Positions 1 through 6,551 of a stretch of 24,385 nucleotides of DNA are shown piece by piece (positions within the stretch are counted from its first letter, which is position 1; the number at the start of each line of letters is the position of its first letter). Below the pieces are notes generated by a model, which was not told the origin of the DNA, searched no databases, and worked only from the letters and a program-made list of their open reading frames with translations. The stretch is from UBA922 sp964565405 (GTDB lineage: Bacteria; Patescibacteriota; Patescibacteriia; Magasanikbacterales; UBA922), in contig CAZMEW010000015.1 of NCBI GenBank assembly GCA_964565405.1, positions 1-24,385 of the forward strand. The letters run 5' to 3'. A program made the translations under genes and the position numbers.

Positions 1-57
1 ATAGCAAAAGAAGGAGAAGTATATTTTCGCTTCATACTAGGGAAAGTATACAAATAA
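1..57 (+). CDS. C-terminal tail of an unknown protein (partial)
   Basis: Frame 1 is open from the window edge and closes with TAA at 55-57, giving 18 residues that end in FILGKVYK. The composition (Lys/Phe/Tyr rich, no internal stop) and the position directly before a tRNA promoter are compatible with the end of a plus-strand gene that lies outside the window. The fragment is too short to assign to a family, and chance openness cannot be excluded. Confidence 0.4.
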   Translation: MAKEGEVYFRFILGKVYK

Positions 58-87
58 TACGGAATTTATACAAGGGAGTAACAAGCG

Positions 88-116
88 TTGACTTTTATCA
101 ATATATGGAGTACAAT
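88..116 (+). promoter_or_regulatory. Sigma70-type promoter of the serine tRNA operon
   Basis: TTGACT at 88-93 and TACAAT at 111-116 are separated by exactly 17 bases, close to the housekeeping consensus. Transcription would begin near 123, about 37 bases before the first tRNA. It is the best promoter match I saw in the window, as expected for stable RNA genes. Confidence 0.75.
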
Positions 117-159
117 AATCCAGTATTTGCGAATGTTTTTTACATCAGTATTTTATTAA

Positions 160-247
160 GGAGAGGTGGCTGAGTGGTTGAAGGCGGCAGTCTTGAAAAC
201 TGTTGTAGGCTTTTAGTCTACCGTGGGTTCGAATCCCACCCTCTCCG
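160..247 (+). tRNA. tRNA-Ser (anticodon UGA)
   Basis: The acceptor stem GGAGAGG (160-166) pairs perfectly with CCTCTCC (240-246), with discriminator G at 247. The anticodon loop CTTGAAA gives UGA, which reads UCA and, by wobble, other UCN codons. A long variable arm (GTAGGC paired with GTCTAC) is the class II hallmark of serine tRNAs, and the T arm GTGGG-TTCGAAT-CCCAC is intact. The 3' CCA is not encoded, so it must be added enzymatically. It is the first gene of a three-tRNA operon. Confidence 0.96.
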
Positions 248-304
248 CAAGAAAATAAAGTATTCGTATATTTGTTTCAATGTCACAAGTTAGCTGTTGG
301 CAAT

Positions 305-393
305 GGAGAGGTGTCAGAGTGGTCTATCGTGCAGCTTTGCTAAAGCTGTGTCCGAGTTATATCGGACCGAGGGTTCGAATCCCTCCCTCTCCG
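305..393 (+). tRNA. tRNA-Ser (anticodon GCU)
   Basis: The acceptor stem GGAGAGG (305-311) pairs with CCTCTCC (386-392), with discriminator G393. The anticodon stem CAGCT/AGCTG closes the loop TTGCTAA, giving anticodon GCU for AGC and AGU codons. The long variable arm TCCGA-GTTATA-TCGGA confirms a serine class II tRNA. No CCA is encoded. It is the second gene of the operon and the likely paralogue from which the third tRNA derives. Confidence 0.96.
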
Positions 394-450
394 CTATCGG
401 AGATACAATATTCATGCAAACCCAAACAGTAAAAAAAATTTGAAAATAAT

Positions 451-537
451 GGAGAGGTGGTTGAGTGGTTGAAAACAGCAGTTTACTAAACTGCCGGATC
501 CGAAAGGGTCTCGCGAGTTCGAATCTCGCCCTCTACG
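451..537 (+). tRNA. tRNA-Ser-like with an ACU anticodon
   Basis: This is a complete class II cloverleaf: acceptor 451-457 with 530-536, anticodon stem GCAGT/ACTGC closing loop TTACTAA, six-pair variable arm (GGATCC with GGGTCT) and T arm GCGAG-TTCGAAT-CTCGC. The anticodon reads ACU, differing from the neighbouring GCU tRNA loop only at position 34 (G to A). Acceptor position 2:71 is a G-A mismatch. The D stem uses U11-A24 and U12-A23 where the first tRNA has C11-G24 and U12-G23, which suggests compensated pairs rather than random decay. A34 would read AGU, or both AGU and AGC if deaminated to inosine. It is either an unusual functional serine tRNA or an early-decaying duplicate. Confidence 0.8.
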
Positions 538-553
538 CAAGAGAGTTAAAAAA

Positions 554-587
554 GACACGACGCAATTTGGCGTTGTGTCTTTTTTTT
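554..587 (+). terminator. Intrinsic terminator of the tRNA operon
   Basis: A ten-base-pair stem (GACACGACGC at 554-563 with GCGTTGTGTC at 570-579, one G-U pair) is followed directly by eight T residues at 580-587. It ends the three-tRNA transcript just before the next gene. Confidence 0.93.
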
Positions 588-634
588 AGTACACTAGAAT
601 GTATTCCCTCTTACTTAATGTTACATTTCACTCT

Positions 635-1852
635 ATGAAAAAATCTCTCATCTTAGTGTTTACACTTTGCATTTCTATATTTACCCCCTCTCACACGCAT
701 GCTGAAAATTGGACACCCACCACTCCACAAGGGTATTCACCCATTACATGGGTGTCAGGAACTGGTATTAAAAGTTTTATTAAAGTTCCTGAGAATTCAG
801 GATATATTGATTATCTAACCATTATTAACCTTGCAAATACTCAAGTAAAATTAATTGCGTCATCGACTGAAAAAATCCTTAAAGGGCCAAGTGTCGCCCC
901 CTTTCCCGAAGAGGGCGTTGAAAATTGGGCATTTGCAAAATCAATGGTAGAAACATTCAAAACCGCAAACCCCGAAGTAAAATTTCTATGGAATGCCCCA
1001 TTTTTCAATATAAATACTCCGACAACTGAATTAAGTCTCGGGCTTAAATCTTCTGATGCACAGGGTGAGTACATCACGAGCGGATCACGTCCAGCAAGCG
1101 ATACCGAGCAATCACGACGAATGCTGATTATTGATAACACACATGGAGTCGCAAACATAACTGATTTTGATGAAAATATATTTGTGAAAGATGGAGACCA
1201 AGCAGTAGAAGGATTTCACCCGCTTGGAAGCCCGAGCATCAAAACCGAACAAACCGCCCGAGTATATCTCGGAGTCAGATCAGAAGGAAAAGAATTATTG
1301 GTATATTGCAGCAGAAGCGCTACACATGAATGGGCCAGTGAAGCACTAGAGAATGCGGGAGTTCCTCTTGAAAATCAAGTGCAACTTGACGGCGGAGGAA
1401 GTGCAACATGTGCCTATAATCTGCCAGGGCAATATTTTGTTGAACCAGGAAGAACTCTCCCATATATCATGGGTGTAACTCCAAAGCTTCCAAAAGGAGT
1501 AACAACTATAGACAAGCTCAATGTACGCTCAGGTGCAGGAGTGACCAACAAAGTTTTAAGACAACTTCCACTAAGTACAGAAATAACAATATACGAAGAA
1601 GTAAATGGGTGGTATCGTGTGAGCGAAAAAAATAGTGAGTGGGTATCAAAGACATATATAAAAAAACCAATGAACTTCCCATATGATGCGACAATCACAA
1701 TCGACCAACTAAATGTGCGCTCAGGTGCAGGGACTAATTTTGTGGTAACCCGAAAATTGAGAATCAACACAGCTATCAAAATATACGAAGAAAAATCAGG
1801 TTGGGTGAGAATTTCAGAAAACGAATGGGTGTCAAACCAATATACAAAATAA
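635..1852 (+). CDS. Secreted NAGPA-type phosphodiester glycosidase with two SH3b domains
   Basis: This is a 405-residue secreted protein. Residues 1-23 form a Sec signal peptide (MKK, hydrophobic core, cleavage expected after THA). Residues ~60-283 match the phosphodiester glycosidase (NAGPA) fold; its signature is LDGGGSAT at 251-258, and in this family such enzymes split sugar-phosphodiester bonds. Two SH3b domains follow (~290-342 and ~349-403), each with the LNVRSGAG motif and a terminal EWVS; they probably bind cell-wall peptidoglycan. An in-frame ATG at 599 exists, but it would put 12 extra residues before the signal peptide and lies 12 bases after the tRNA terminator, so the ATG at 635 is preferred. 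No ribosome site is visible; TAGAAT at 595-600 could serve as a -10. A role in trimming cell-wall or teichoic-type polymers, of self or host, is inference. Confidence 0.85.
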   Translation: MKKSLILVFTLCISIFTPSHTHAENWTPTTPQGYSPITWVSGTGIKSFIKVPENSGYIDYLTIINLANTQVKLIASSTEKILKGPSVAPFPEEGVENWAFAKSMVETFKTANPEVKFLWNAPFFNINTPTTELSLGLKSSDAQGEYITSGSRPASDTEQSRRMLIIDNTHGVANITDFDENIFVKDGDQAVEGFHPLGSPSIKTEQTARVYLGVRSEGKELLVYCSRSATHEWASEALENAGVPLENQVQLDGGGSATCAYNLPGQYFVEPGRTLPYIMGVTPKLPKGVTTIDKLNVRSGAGVTNKVLRQLPLSTEITIYEEVNGWYRVSEKNSEWVSKTYIKKPMNFPYDATITIDQLNVRSGAGTNFVVTRKLRINTAIKIYEEKSGWVRISENEWVSNQYTK

Positions 1853-1878
1853 CAAAGGAAAAACCACTTTCTACCACA

Positions 1879-2013
1879 CTACTTAAGCCCGATGGTAGAG
1901 CTGACAGTCAAGTATTCGACAATAGCGGAATCATGTATGACGCCCAGAATCCACATATCAAATGAATCAATAAAGCGTGCCTGATACGGAGAAGAATAAT
2001 AGAGATGAGCCAT
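1879..2013 (-). CDS. Possible small ORF or gene remnant, 44 residues
   Basis: The minus strand of the otherwise empty gap between the two neighbouring plus-strand genes holds an ATG-started 44-codon frame ending in TAG (1879-1881). The frame stays open upstream past 2055, reading FSDFIQENTIGHLMAH before this ATG. The peptide is rich in Tyr, Phe, Asp and Ile with protein-like alternation (YYSSPYQARFIDSFDMW) and reads more like coding sequence than a chance frame. It has no ribosome site and no recognised family. It may be a small gene, the 3' end of a lost gene, or chance. Confidence 0.25.
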   Translation of the reverse strand: MAHLYYSSPYQARFIDSFDMWILGVIHDSAIVEYLTVSSTIGLK

Positions 2014-2054
2014 AAGATGTCCAATAGTATTCTCTTGAATGAAATCTGAGAAGT

Positions 2055-3452
2055 ATGAATTTTCATGAACTACAAGAAGCTGTATTGCTGCAGACCCCTG
2101 CCCTACAAACAGTATTAAAAAAAAATAAACATCTCACTATCCAAGATTATTTTAAAAAAAATCTGGCTTTTGTGTCCGCAATTTCAAATGATCGACAAGA
2201 AGAATTATTGTCAACAATCGACTCACTCATACGCACAAATGTTGAACCTTCAATAGCCGAGACAGCGATCAGACACTTGAGAAAATTTTATTATGTCTCA
2301 ACAGCAGATCATCATGGTCCGATTACCCACCCGTTCTTCGTCAATAGCCACCTGGCACAATCATATGCAAATCAGGAACAAGGATTAAACACGATATTTG
2401 TTTTTTCATGTGCAGGAATTTCGCTGAATAATTCTTCATTTCCACGCGGATTATTCTTTCACGATACAAAACTAGAAAAAAAACGTTACCATTTTTTTAG
2501 TCTCAAAAACCGCCACCAGTCAGTATTTGGATTTCCTGCGTACCACACAACCGCTATAGAAAAAAATATTGCCACAATTAGAAGACAAGAAAAAATGCAC
2601 CACTTAGTGAGAGAAATATATCTAGAAGAGCAGGTCCTCAACGAAACTTATTACGCAGATCAAATTTCACGAAGTAACTATACTTTGTGGAAAAAAATAC
2701 CAGGACAAGAAAAAACGAATTTAGTCTATCTTGCCCAGGAAGATATCGTGAATAAGCTATTATCTACCTTTCACCTTAAACAATCTACCTTTTTGACGGA
2801 ACTTATCAGTAATGTATCAATAATCGAACAGTTTGAAGACTGTTTTGAAGATATTCGTGGTGCATTATCAAAAAAAGGACACAAAGGTACTACCTTATTC
2901 TGGGCAGTTCAAAATGGCGAAAGGAAAGGATTGATACTCAAAAATAATCGTCTAGAAACCATAGATGGATCTTTTAAAGTGTCATTGAGTAGCGAGGATA
3001 TACAGGAAAAAATAGAAAAAAAATATCTCATGCCTAGTATGGCGCTGTCTTTTATAGTACTCAGTCTTTATTATGGTCTCACCTGTGGTGGAGGATTCTT
3101 GCAAGTCAACTACCTGAGTGAAATGAAACAAGCATACCTGAAACTACTTAAAAATATTGGAGAGATAAATGAACTTGAACGGGTAGAAAAAATCACTACT
3201 GACTATTTTTGTGGCGAATTTGCATTTGCGATGATGGGTAACGAAAACCGTATAGCAAAAGCATCAAGTATTGATCTTATTTTGTATGGAAATACAAACA
3301 CGGGTAAAGAATTGCAAGAACTAGCCAAGAGTTGTACACTGGGTGAATCCATAGACCAGATGATGCCAGTGTTCTATAAAATTCTCTATGGTGGAGAGTC
3401 ACCTGTCAACTACCCACCTCTCTCATTTTCTCCCATTTTATATGTCTCATAA
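2055..3452 (+). CDS. Unrecognised 465-aa protein, partner of the ATP-grasp ligase
   Basis: I do not recognise this family. The protein is soluble-looking and mixed alpha/beta, with no signal peptide. Features that look like an active site are STADHHGPITHP at residues 82-93 (clustered His and Asp), SCAGISLNNSSFPRGL at 118-133, and a glycine-rich GLTCGGGF at 341-348 in a hydrophobic stretch. The start is the first ATG after an in-frame TGA upstream; only a weak GAGAAG lies before it. Its 3' end overlaps the next gene, an ATP-grasp ligase, by 11 bases, so the two are probably translated together and act in one pathway. By analogy with other ATP-grasp gene pairs, this protein may prepare, modify or bind the substrate of the ligase; that is inference. 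Confidence 0.85.
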   Translation: MNFHELQEAVLLQTPALQTVLKKNKHLTIQDYFKKNLAFVSAISNDRQEELLSTIDSLIRTNVEPSIAETAIRHLRKFYYVSTADHHGPITHPFFVNSHLAQSYANQEQGLNTIFVFSCAGISLNNSSFPRGLFFHDTKLEKKRYHFFSLKNRHQSVFGFPAYHTTAIEKNIATIRRQEKMHHLVREIYLEEQVLNETYYADQISRSNYTLWKKIPGQEKTNLVYLAQEDIVNKLLSTFHLKQSTFLTELISNVSIIEQFEDCFEDIRGALSKKGHKGTTLFWAVQNGERKGLILKNNRLETIDGSFKVSLSSEDIQEKIEKKYLMPSMALSFIVLSLYYGLTCGGGFLQVNYLSEMKQAYLKLLKNIGEINELERVEKITTDYFCGEFAFAMMGNENRIAKASSIDLILYGNTNTGKELQELAKSCTLGESIDQMMPVFYKILYGGESPVNYPPLSFSPILYVS

Positions 3453-4626
3453 ATGCCTATATTGTGGCAACAATCCGACGCCTCACTTGCTAACCTGGAT
3501 GTCCCAGTCATTTATTATCATCATGAATCCAATCGGAGGAATCATTTCAGGTGGTCCATTCGCTCGTCTGTTTTCAAAATTTACAGATTGGTTTTTCAAA
3601 GCAACATTCGCAGTACTTAATTTTTTTGGGGCAGTCAGAGAAAATACTGATAAAAAAAATGTGGTAAGTGATCGAGGCAGGGCGTTATGGGATGCAGCCG
3701 AAGAGCGGAATATCCCATTGAAAAATTTTATTGTATGGGAGAGACCGGTAGATATCTACGAAACAACGATACAGGGTAAAAAAATCAAATTCAACGGACT
3801 CCCACGCCCACCTCATAATGAAAATGGTTCAGACTGGTGGCTTGATGACAAAGCAAAGATAAAACAAAAATTAAAAGCAGCTGGAGTACCAGTAGCTAAT
3901 GGCGGAGCATTTACGCGTTTTGAGCCGCTACTTAAAACTTTTTACACACTCAGAAGACCGGTGATCATAAAACCACGCATTGGCTCACGAGGACGTCACA
4001 CTACTACACACATCTCAACCGAAGAAGAACTAAAAAGCGCGTTTGAAAGAGCAAAACAACTCTGTCACTGGGTGGTCATGGAAGAGCATCTAGTAGGCAG
4101 CGTCTATCGGGGCACCATGATTGACGGAAAGTTTAGAGGAAATCTTCGGGGTGATCCTCCGCGTATTACGGGAGATGGTGTACACACGATTGAGGAATTA
4201 GTAGTAATAAAAAACGCAAATCGACATCCAGAAGTAAAGGAAGTCAAATTAAGCAATGTTCATACTGAATTTCTTGCACGAACAGGCAGAAAATTTACTG
4301 ATATTCTTCCAGCTGGGGAAACGATTGATATTCTTGAAAAAATCGGCACTTCATATGGAGGATTTCGAGCAGAGGTGACCGAAGAGACACACCCCGAAAT
4401 AAAACGTATACTCGAAATTGCGGCTGGTGTAGTAAAGGATCCTATGATTGGTTTTGATTTTATTATCAACGATATTTCACAATCGCCGCATGAACAAATC
4501 TGGGGAATTATTGAATGCAACGGGGTGCCTTTTGTTGATCTGCACCACTACCCACTTGCAGGAAAACCAAATCCGGTTGCACAACATGTATGGGACTATG
4601 TCGAAAAGAACCTACATCTATTTTAA
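3442..4626 (+). CDS. ATP-grasp ligase, cyanophycin-synthetase/RimK-like, with N-terminal CxxC
   Basis: This is a 394-residue ATP-grasp enzyme. IIKPRIGSRGRH (175-186) carries the ATP-binding Lys177 and the glycine-rich loop, VVMEEHL (211-217) is the adenine-binding strand, RITGDGVHTIEELV (241-254) resembles the segment found in cyanophycin synthetase and glutathione-synthase-type ligases, and GFDFI (337-341) with IECN (357-360) supplies the metal-binding acidic and Asn residues. Such enzymes join an acyl-phosphate-activated carboxylate to an amine. The N-terminus has CLYC (5-8) followed by NPTPH, a possible half zinc site, and a moderately hydrophobic region (~20-63). A frame exists from 3388, but the ATG at 3442 keeps the CxxC and gives a coupled 11-base overlap with the upstream stop. 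The substrate is unknown; there is no Mur-ligase domain, so this is not a full cyanophycin synthetase. Confidence 0.82.
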   Translation: MSHKCLYCGNNPTPHLLTWMSQSFIIIMNPIGGIISGGPFARLFSKFTDWFFKATFAVLNFFGAVRENTDKKNVVSDRGRALWDAAEERNIPLKNFIVWERPVDIYETTIQGKKIKFNGLPRPPHNENGSDWWLDDKAKIKQKLKAAGVPVANGGAFTRFEPLLKTFYTLRRPVIIKPRIGSRGRHTTTHISTEEELKSAFERAKQLCHWVVMEEHLVGSVYRGTMIDGKFRGNLRGDPPRITGDGVHTIEELVVIKNANRHPEVKEVKLSNVHTEFLARTGRKFTDILPAGETIDILEKIGTSYGGFRAEVTEETHPEIKRILEIAAGVVKDPMIGFDFIINDISQSPHEQIWGIIECNGVPFVDLHHYPLAGKPNPVAQHVWDYVEKNLHLF

Positions 4627-4635
4627 GTAACAAAC

Positions 4636-4665
4636 CGCATGTTAAAAAAATTTTTACGACATGCG
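4636..4665. repeat. Inverted repeat at the end of the ATP-grasp transcript
   Basis: CGCATGT (4636-4642) and ACATGCG (4659-4665) form a perfect seven-base inverted repeat around an A/T-rich centre, ten bases past the ATP-grasp stop. No T-run follows, so it is not a classic terminator. The right arm abuts GATAAT, a -10-like hexamer at 4665-4670, so the element could equally be an operator over the promoter of the next gene. Confidence 0.4.
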
Positions 4666-4695
4666 ATAATGTATATATTTAATTTTGTCTCTCTT

Positions 4696-4950
4696 ATGAC
4701 TGCACTACACCATCGAGAAAATAGTAATTTTAGACCAGAAGAAAAGAAAAACGTAGAAAAACAAATTATCGTAGATATTGAAAATATAGATACCCAAAAA
4801 ATTCTTAATATTGCCGAAAAGCTGGGCGCGACAGATCGAGATCTGAGAGAATTATTTATTGCAGTGGGTTTTGAGCCCGTAGAAGCGCAGGTAATCGTCG
4901 GAAAACTAGGTACCCCCATCGAAACAGAGAATTACCAATCACAGGATTAA
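4696..4950 (+). CDS. Small DUF3606-like protein
   Basis: This is an 84-residue soluble protein when read from the ATG at 4696. The core IVDIENIDTQKILNIAEKLG followed by A-TDRDLRELFIAVG resembles DUF3606, a short domain of unknown function with the pattern of an acidic strand, a helix, a 'G-S/T-x-x-x-L' turn and a second helix ending in VG; the match is from memory of the pattern and is moderate. An earlier in-frame ATG at 4639 would begin inside the inverted repeat, upstream of a likely -10 (GATAAT at 4665-4670), and would add an odd N-terminus, so the later start is preferred. The gene stands alone between the ATP-grasp pair and the riboflavin genes. Confidence 0.6.
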   Translation: MTALHHRENSNFRPEEKKNVEKQIIVDIENIDTQKILNIAEKLGATDRDLRELFIAVGFEPVEAQVIVGKLGTPIETENYQSQD

Positions 4951-4966
4951 TAACCCCCCATACCCA

Positions 4967-4991
4967 ATAACCCGTCCAAGTGATGGGTTAT
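4967..4991 (+). terminator. Stem-loop after the small DUF3606-like gene
   Basis: ATAACCC (4967-4973) pairs with GGGTTAT (4985-4991) around an 11-base loop, 16 bases after the stop. The following bases (GTGTTACTAGACTTTTT) are only partly T-rich, so this is a weak intrinsic terminator candidate at best. The gap is too short for an FMN riboswitch. Confidence 0.4.
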
Positions 4992-4998
4992 GTGTTAC

Positions 4999-5027
4999 TA
5001 GACTTTTTAAAAATTCTGCGGTACAGT
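4999..5027 (+). promoter_or_regulatory. Promoter of ribE-ribH, possibly giving a leaderless mRNA
   Basis: TAGACT (4999-5004) and TACAGT (5022-5027) each match four of six consensus bases and are spaced by 17 bases. The predicted start of transcription (~5034) falls within two bases of the ribE ATG at 5036, and no ribosome site exists, so a leaderless transcript is likely if the promoter is real. Confidence 0.4.
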
Positions 5028-5035
5028 CTGTAGGT

Positions 5036-5632
5036 ATGTTCACAGGCATTATTACCGCAACAGCAACCGTCGCAAACAAAAAACTCACTACCAAAGGGAT
5101 GGTATTAAGTATTACCAAGCCAAAAAAATGGAAAATAAAACTGGGTGCAAGTATTACGGTCAACGGCGTGTGTTCCACGCTCAAAAAAATGCAAAAAGTA
5201 ATGACCTTTGAATATATGCCTGAGAGTCTGAGGCGGACAAATCTTTCTAACTTAGAAATTGGCTCAGTAGTCAATCTTGAGCAATCACTTACCCCTCATG
5301 ACAAATTAGACGGACATATAGTGCAAGGACACGTGGACACGATCGGAACTATCATCTCAATCATGCCTGAAGGAAACTCATATATATTCACCATTGAACC
5401 TCGAGAAAAAAAACAACTTCAATTAATAGCCGAAAAAGGATCAATCGCCATTGAAGGGATTAGCCTCACCGTGACCCAGGTAACCAAAAAAAACTTCTGC
5501 TTCAAAATTATTCCGTATACCTGGGAGCACACCAATTTGTCAGAAAAAAAGATTGGTGATACCGTAAATATTGAGACTGACGTACTTGCAAAGTATTTAC
5601 ATCAATTCCTAAAATATGCAAAACGTTCCTAG
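5036..5632 (+). CDS. ribE: Riboflavin synthase, alpha subunit
   Basis: The 198-residue length and MFTGII start are typical of riboflavin synthase, which dismutates two 6,7-dimethyl-8-ribityllumazine molecules into riboflavin and the pyrimidine precursor. The internal two-fold repeat is visible: GASITVNGVCSTL (37-49) in the first barrel corresponds to GSIAIEGISLTV in the second, which opens with GHIVQGHVD at 93-101. The 3' end overlaps lumazine synthase by 17 bases, so the pair is cotranscribed and probably translationally coupled, and the enzymes act on consecutive steps. No FMN riboswitch fits the 85-base gap upstream. The assignment is secure. Confidence 0.96.
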   Translation: MFTGIITATATVANKKLTTKGMVLSITKPKKWKIKLGASITVNGVCSTLKKMQKVMTFEYMPESLRRTNLSNLEIGSVVNLEQSLTPHDKLDGHIVQGHVDTIGTIISIMPEGNSYIFTIEPREKKQLQLIAEKGSIAIEGISLTVTQVTKKNFCFKIIPYTWEHTNLSEKKIGDTVNIETDVLAKYLHQFLKYAKRS

Positions 5633-6059
5633 GACAACTATCACACTCGATGCTCACGGAATTAAAGTAGGTATTGTGGCCGCTCGTTTTAATACAGAGA
5701 TAACCGACGGATTAGTCTCATCTGCAATGAGTAAACTATACGAATGCAAAGTCGAGGAAGAGCATATCACCATACGAAGGGTGGCGGGATGCGCTGAGAT
5801 TCCGTACACACTCCAAAAGCTTGCACTCACTAAAAAATACGATTGTCTGATTGCACTTGGATGTATAATAAAGGGAGAAACCCCACATTTCGACTATGTA
5901 TGCAAGATGGTACAGGAAGGCGTACTTCGAGTATCACTCGATCAGCAGATTCCAATTGGATTTGGAATCATCACAGTGCACAACCAATCCCAAGCTGAAG
6001 CAAGAAAAAATCTCGGAAGTGACGCAGCTGCTGCCGCACTTGAAGTTGCATTATTATAA
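5616..6059 (+). CDS. ribH: 6,7-dimethyl-8-ribityllumazine synthase
   Basis: This is a 147-residue lumazine synthase, which condenses 5-amino-6-ribitylaminouracil with 3,4-dihydroxy-2-butanone 4-phosphate. Landmarks are ARFNTEIT (23-30) at the substrate pocket, GCAEIP (58-63), where many relatives have GAFEIP, GCIIKGETPHFDYV (82-95) with the catalytic His91, and a C-terminal helix with KNLGSDAAAAALE. The family usually forms pentamers or 60-mers. It starts inside the last 17 bases of ribE without a ribosome site of its own and is followed by a terminator, so ribE-ribH is a closed two-gene unit. No gene for making either substrate is present in the window. Confidence 0.95.
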   Translation: MQNVPRTTITLDAHGIKVGIVAARFNTEITDGLVSSAMSKLYECKVEEEHITIRRVAGCAEIPYTLQKLALTKKYDCLIALGCIIKGETPHFDYVCKMVQEGVLRVSLDQQIPIGFGIITVHNQSQAEARKNLGSDAAAAALEVALL

Positions 6060-6072
6060 AAAAAGAGGAAAT

Positions 6073-6104
6073 AAAAAAAAGCGCAAAATACTTGCGCTTT
6101 TTTT
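6073..6104 (+). terminator. Intrinsic terminator after ribH
   Basis: GCGCAA (6081-6086) pairs with TTGCGC (6092-6097) and the stem extends through flanking A/T runs; seven T residues (6098-6104) follow. The A-run on the left side means it could also act on the opposite strand. Confidence 0.85.
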
Positions 6105-6128
6105 ATCGAGTAGTATACTAAAAATATG

Positions 6129-6149
6129 TATTATTCTTAACATAGACAT
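6129..6149 (+). promoter_or_regulatory. Promoter-like leader, copy 1
   Basis: TATTATTCTTAAC begins at 6129, exactly 21 bases before the ATG at 6150. The same 13-mer stands 21 bases before the ATG at 6552. TATTAT fits a -10 element, which would leave a leader of only about nine bases. No clear -35 is visible. Confidence 0.5.
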
Positions 6150-6518
6150 ATGACACAACAACCAAAAAAGAAGCATAATGGAAAATTGGCACTCGGTGCT
6201 AGTATCGCGGCTCTGACGGTAGGTGCAATTGCCTACTTTCTCGTCGGACCAGACGGCAAAAGAAATCGAAAAAAACTAACAGGCTGGGTGATCAAAATGA
6301 AAGGAGAAATCGTGGAGAAACTTGAACAGACGAAACAGATTACGCAGCCAGTATTTGATAACGTGGTGAATCAGGTCGCCAATAAATACAAAAAAATAAA
6401 AAATATTAGCCCTGCTGATGTGGAAGAAGCAGTAAAGGAGATGAAGAAACAATGGAAATCAATTGCAAAAGAATCTTCGAGTGAAAATAGGAAGTCAACA
6501 AAAAAATCAAATGCATAA
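6150..6518 (+). CDS. Small single-span membrane protein, YtxH-like
   Basis: This is a 122-residue protein with one membrane segment (~12-33, LALGASIAALTVGAIAYFLV) flanked by lysines, then GPDGKRNRKKLTGW and a long, amphipathic, Lys-rich helical tail with a Ser/Lys-rich end. The layout of an N-terminal anchor, then a G-P-x-G-K-x-x-R-K-x-L motif, then a coiled tail, resembles YtxH/gas-vesicle-like stress proteins of the cell envelope, but the match is by pattern only. It follows the ribH terminator and carries the duplicated TATTATTCTTAAC leader, which suggests co-regulation with the next gene. The function is unknown. Confidence 0.8.
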   Translation: MTQQPKKKHNGKLALGASIAALTVGAIAYFLVGPDGKRNRKKLTGWVIKMKGEIVEKLEQTKQITQPVFDNVVNQVANKYKKIKNISPADVEEAVKEMKKQWKSIAKESSSENRKSTKKSNA

Positions 6519-6530
6519 TGCTGATAAAAT

Positions 6531-6551
6531 TATTATTCTTAACGTATCTAT
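6531..6551 (+). promoter_or_regulatory. Promoter-like leader, copy 2
   Basis: TATTATTCTTAAC at 6531 lies 21 bases before the ATG at 6552, identical in sequence and distance to the copy at 6129. The bases between it and the ATG are also similar (rTAnnnATATG). The region sits directly after the stop of the upstream gene (6518). Confidence 0.5.

Noticed and set aside
599..634. Upstream ATG of the glycosidase at 599
   Set aside because: It adds 12 residues before a standard signal peptide and leaves only 11 bases after the tRNA terminator.
841..1158. Minus-strand open frames inside the glycosidase (also 1414-1779) and similar frames opposite virB4 and the VirB6-like gene
   Set aside because: They lie wholly within better-supported genes, have no family resemblance and no start signals.
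4951..5035. FMN riboswitch before ribE
   Set aside because: The gap is only 85 bases and shows a simple stem-loop, while the FMN element needs about 120-140 bases with several conserved helices.
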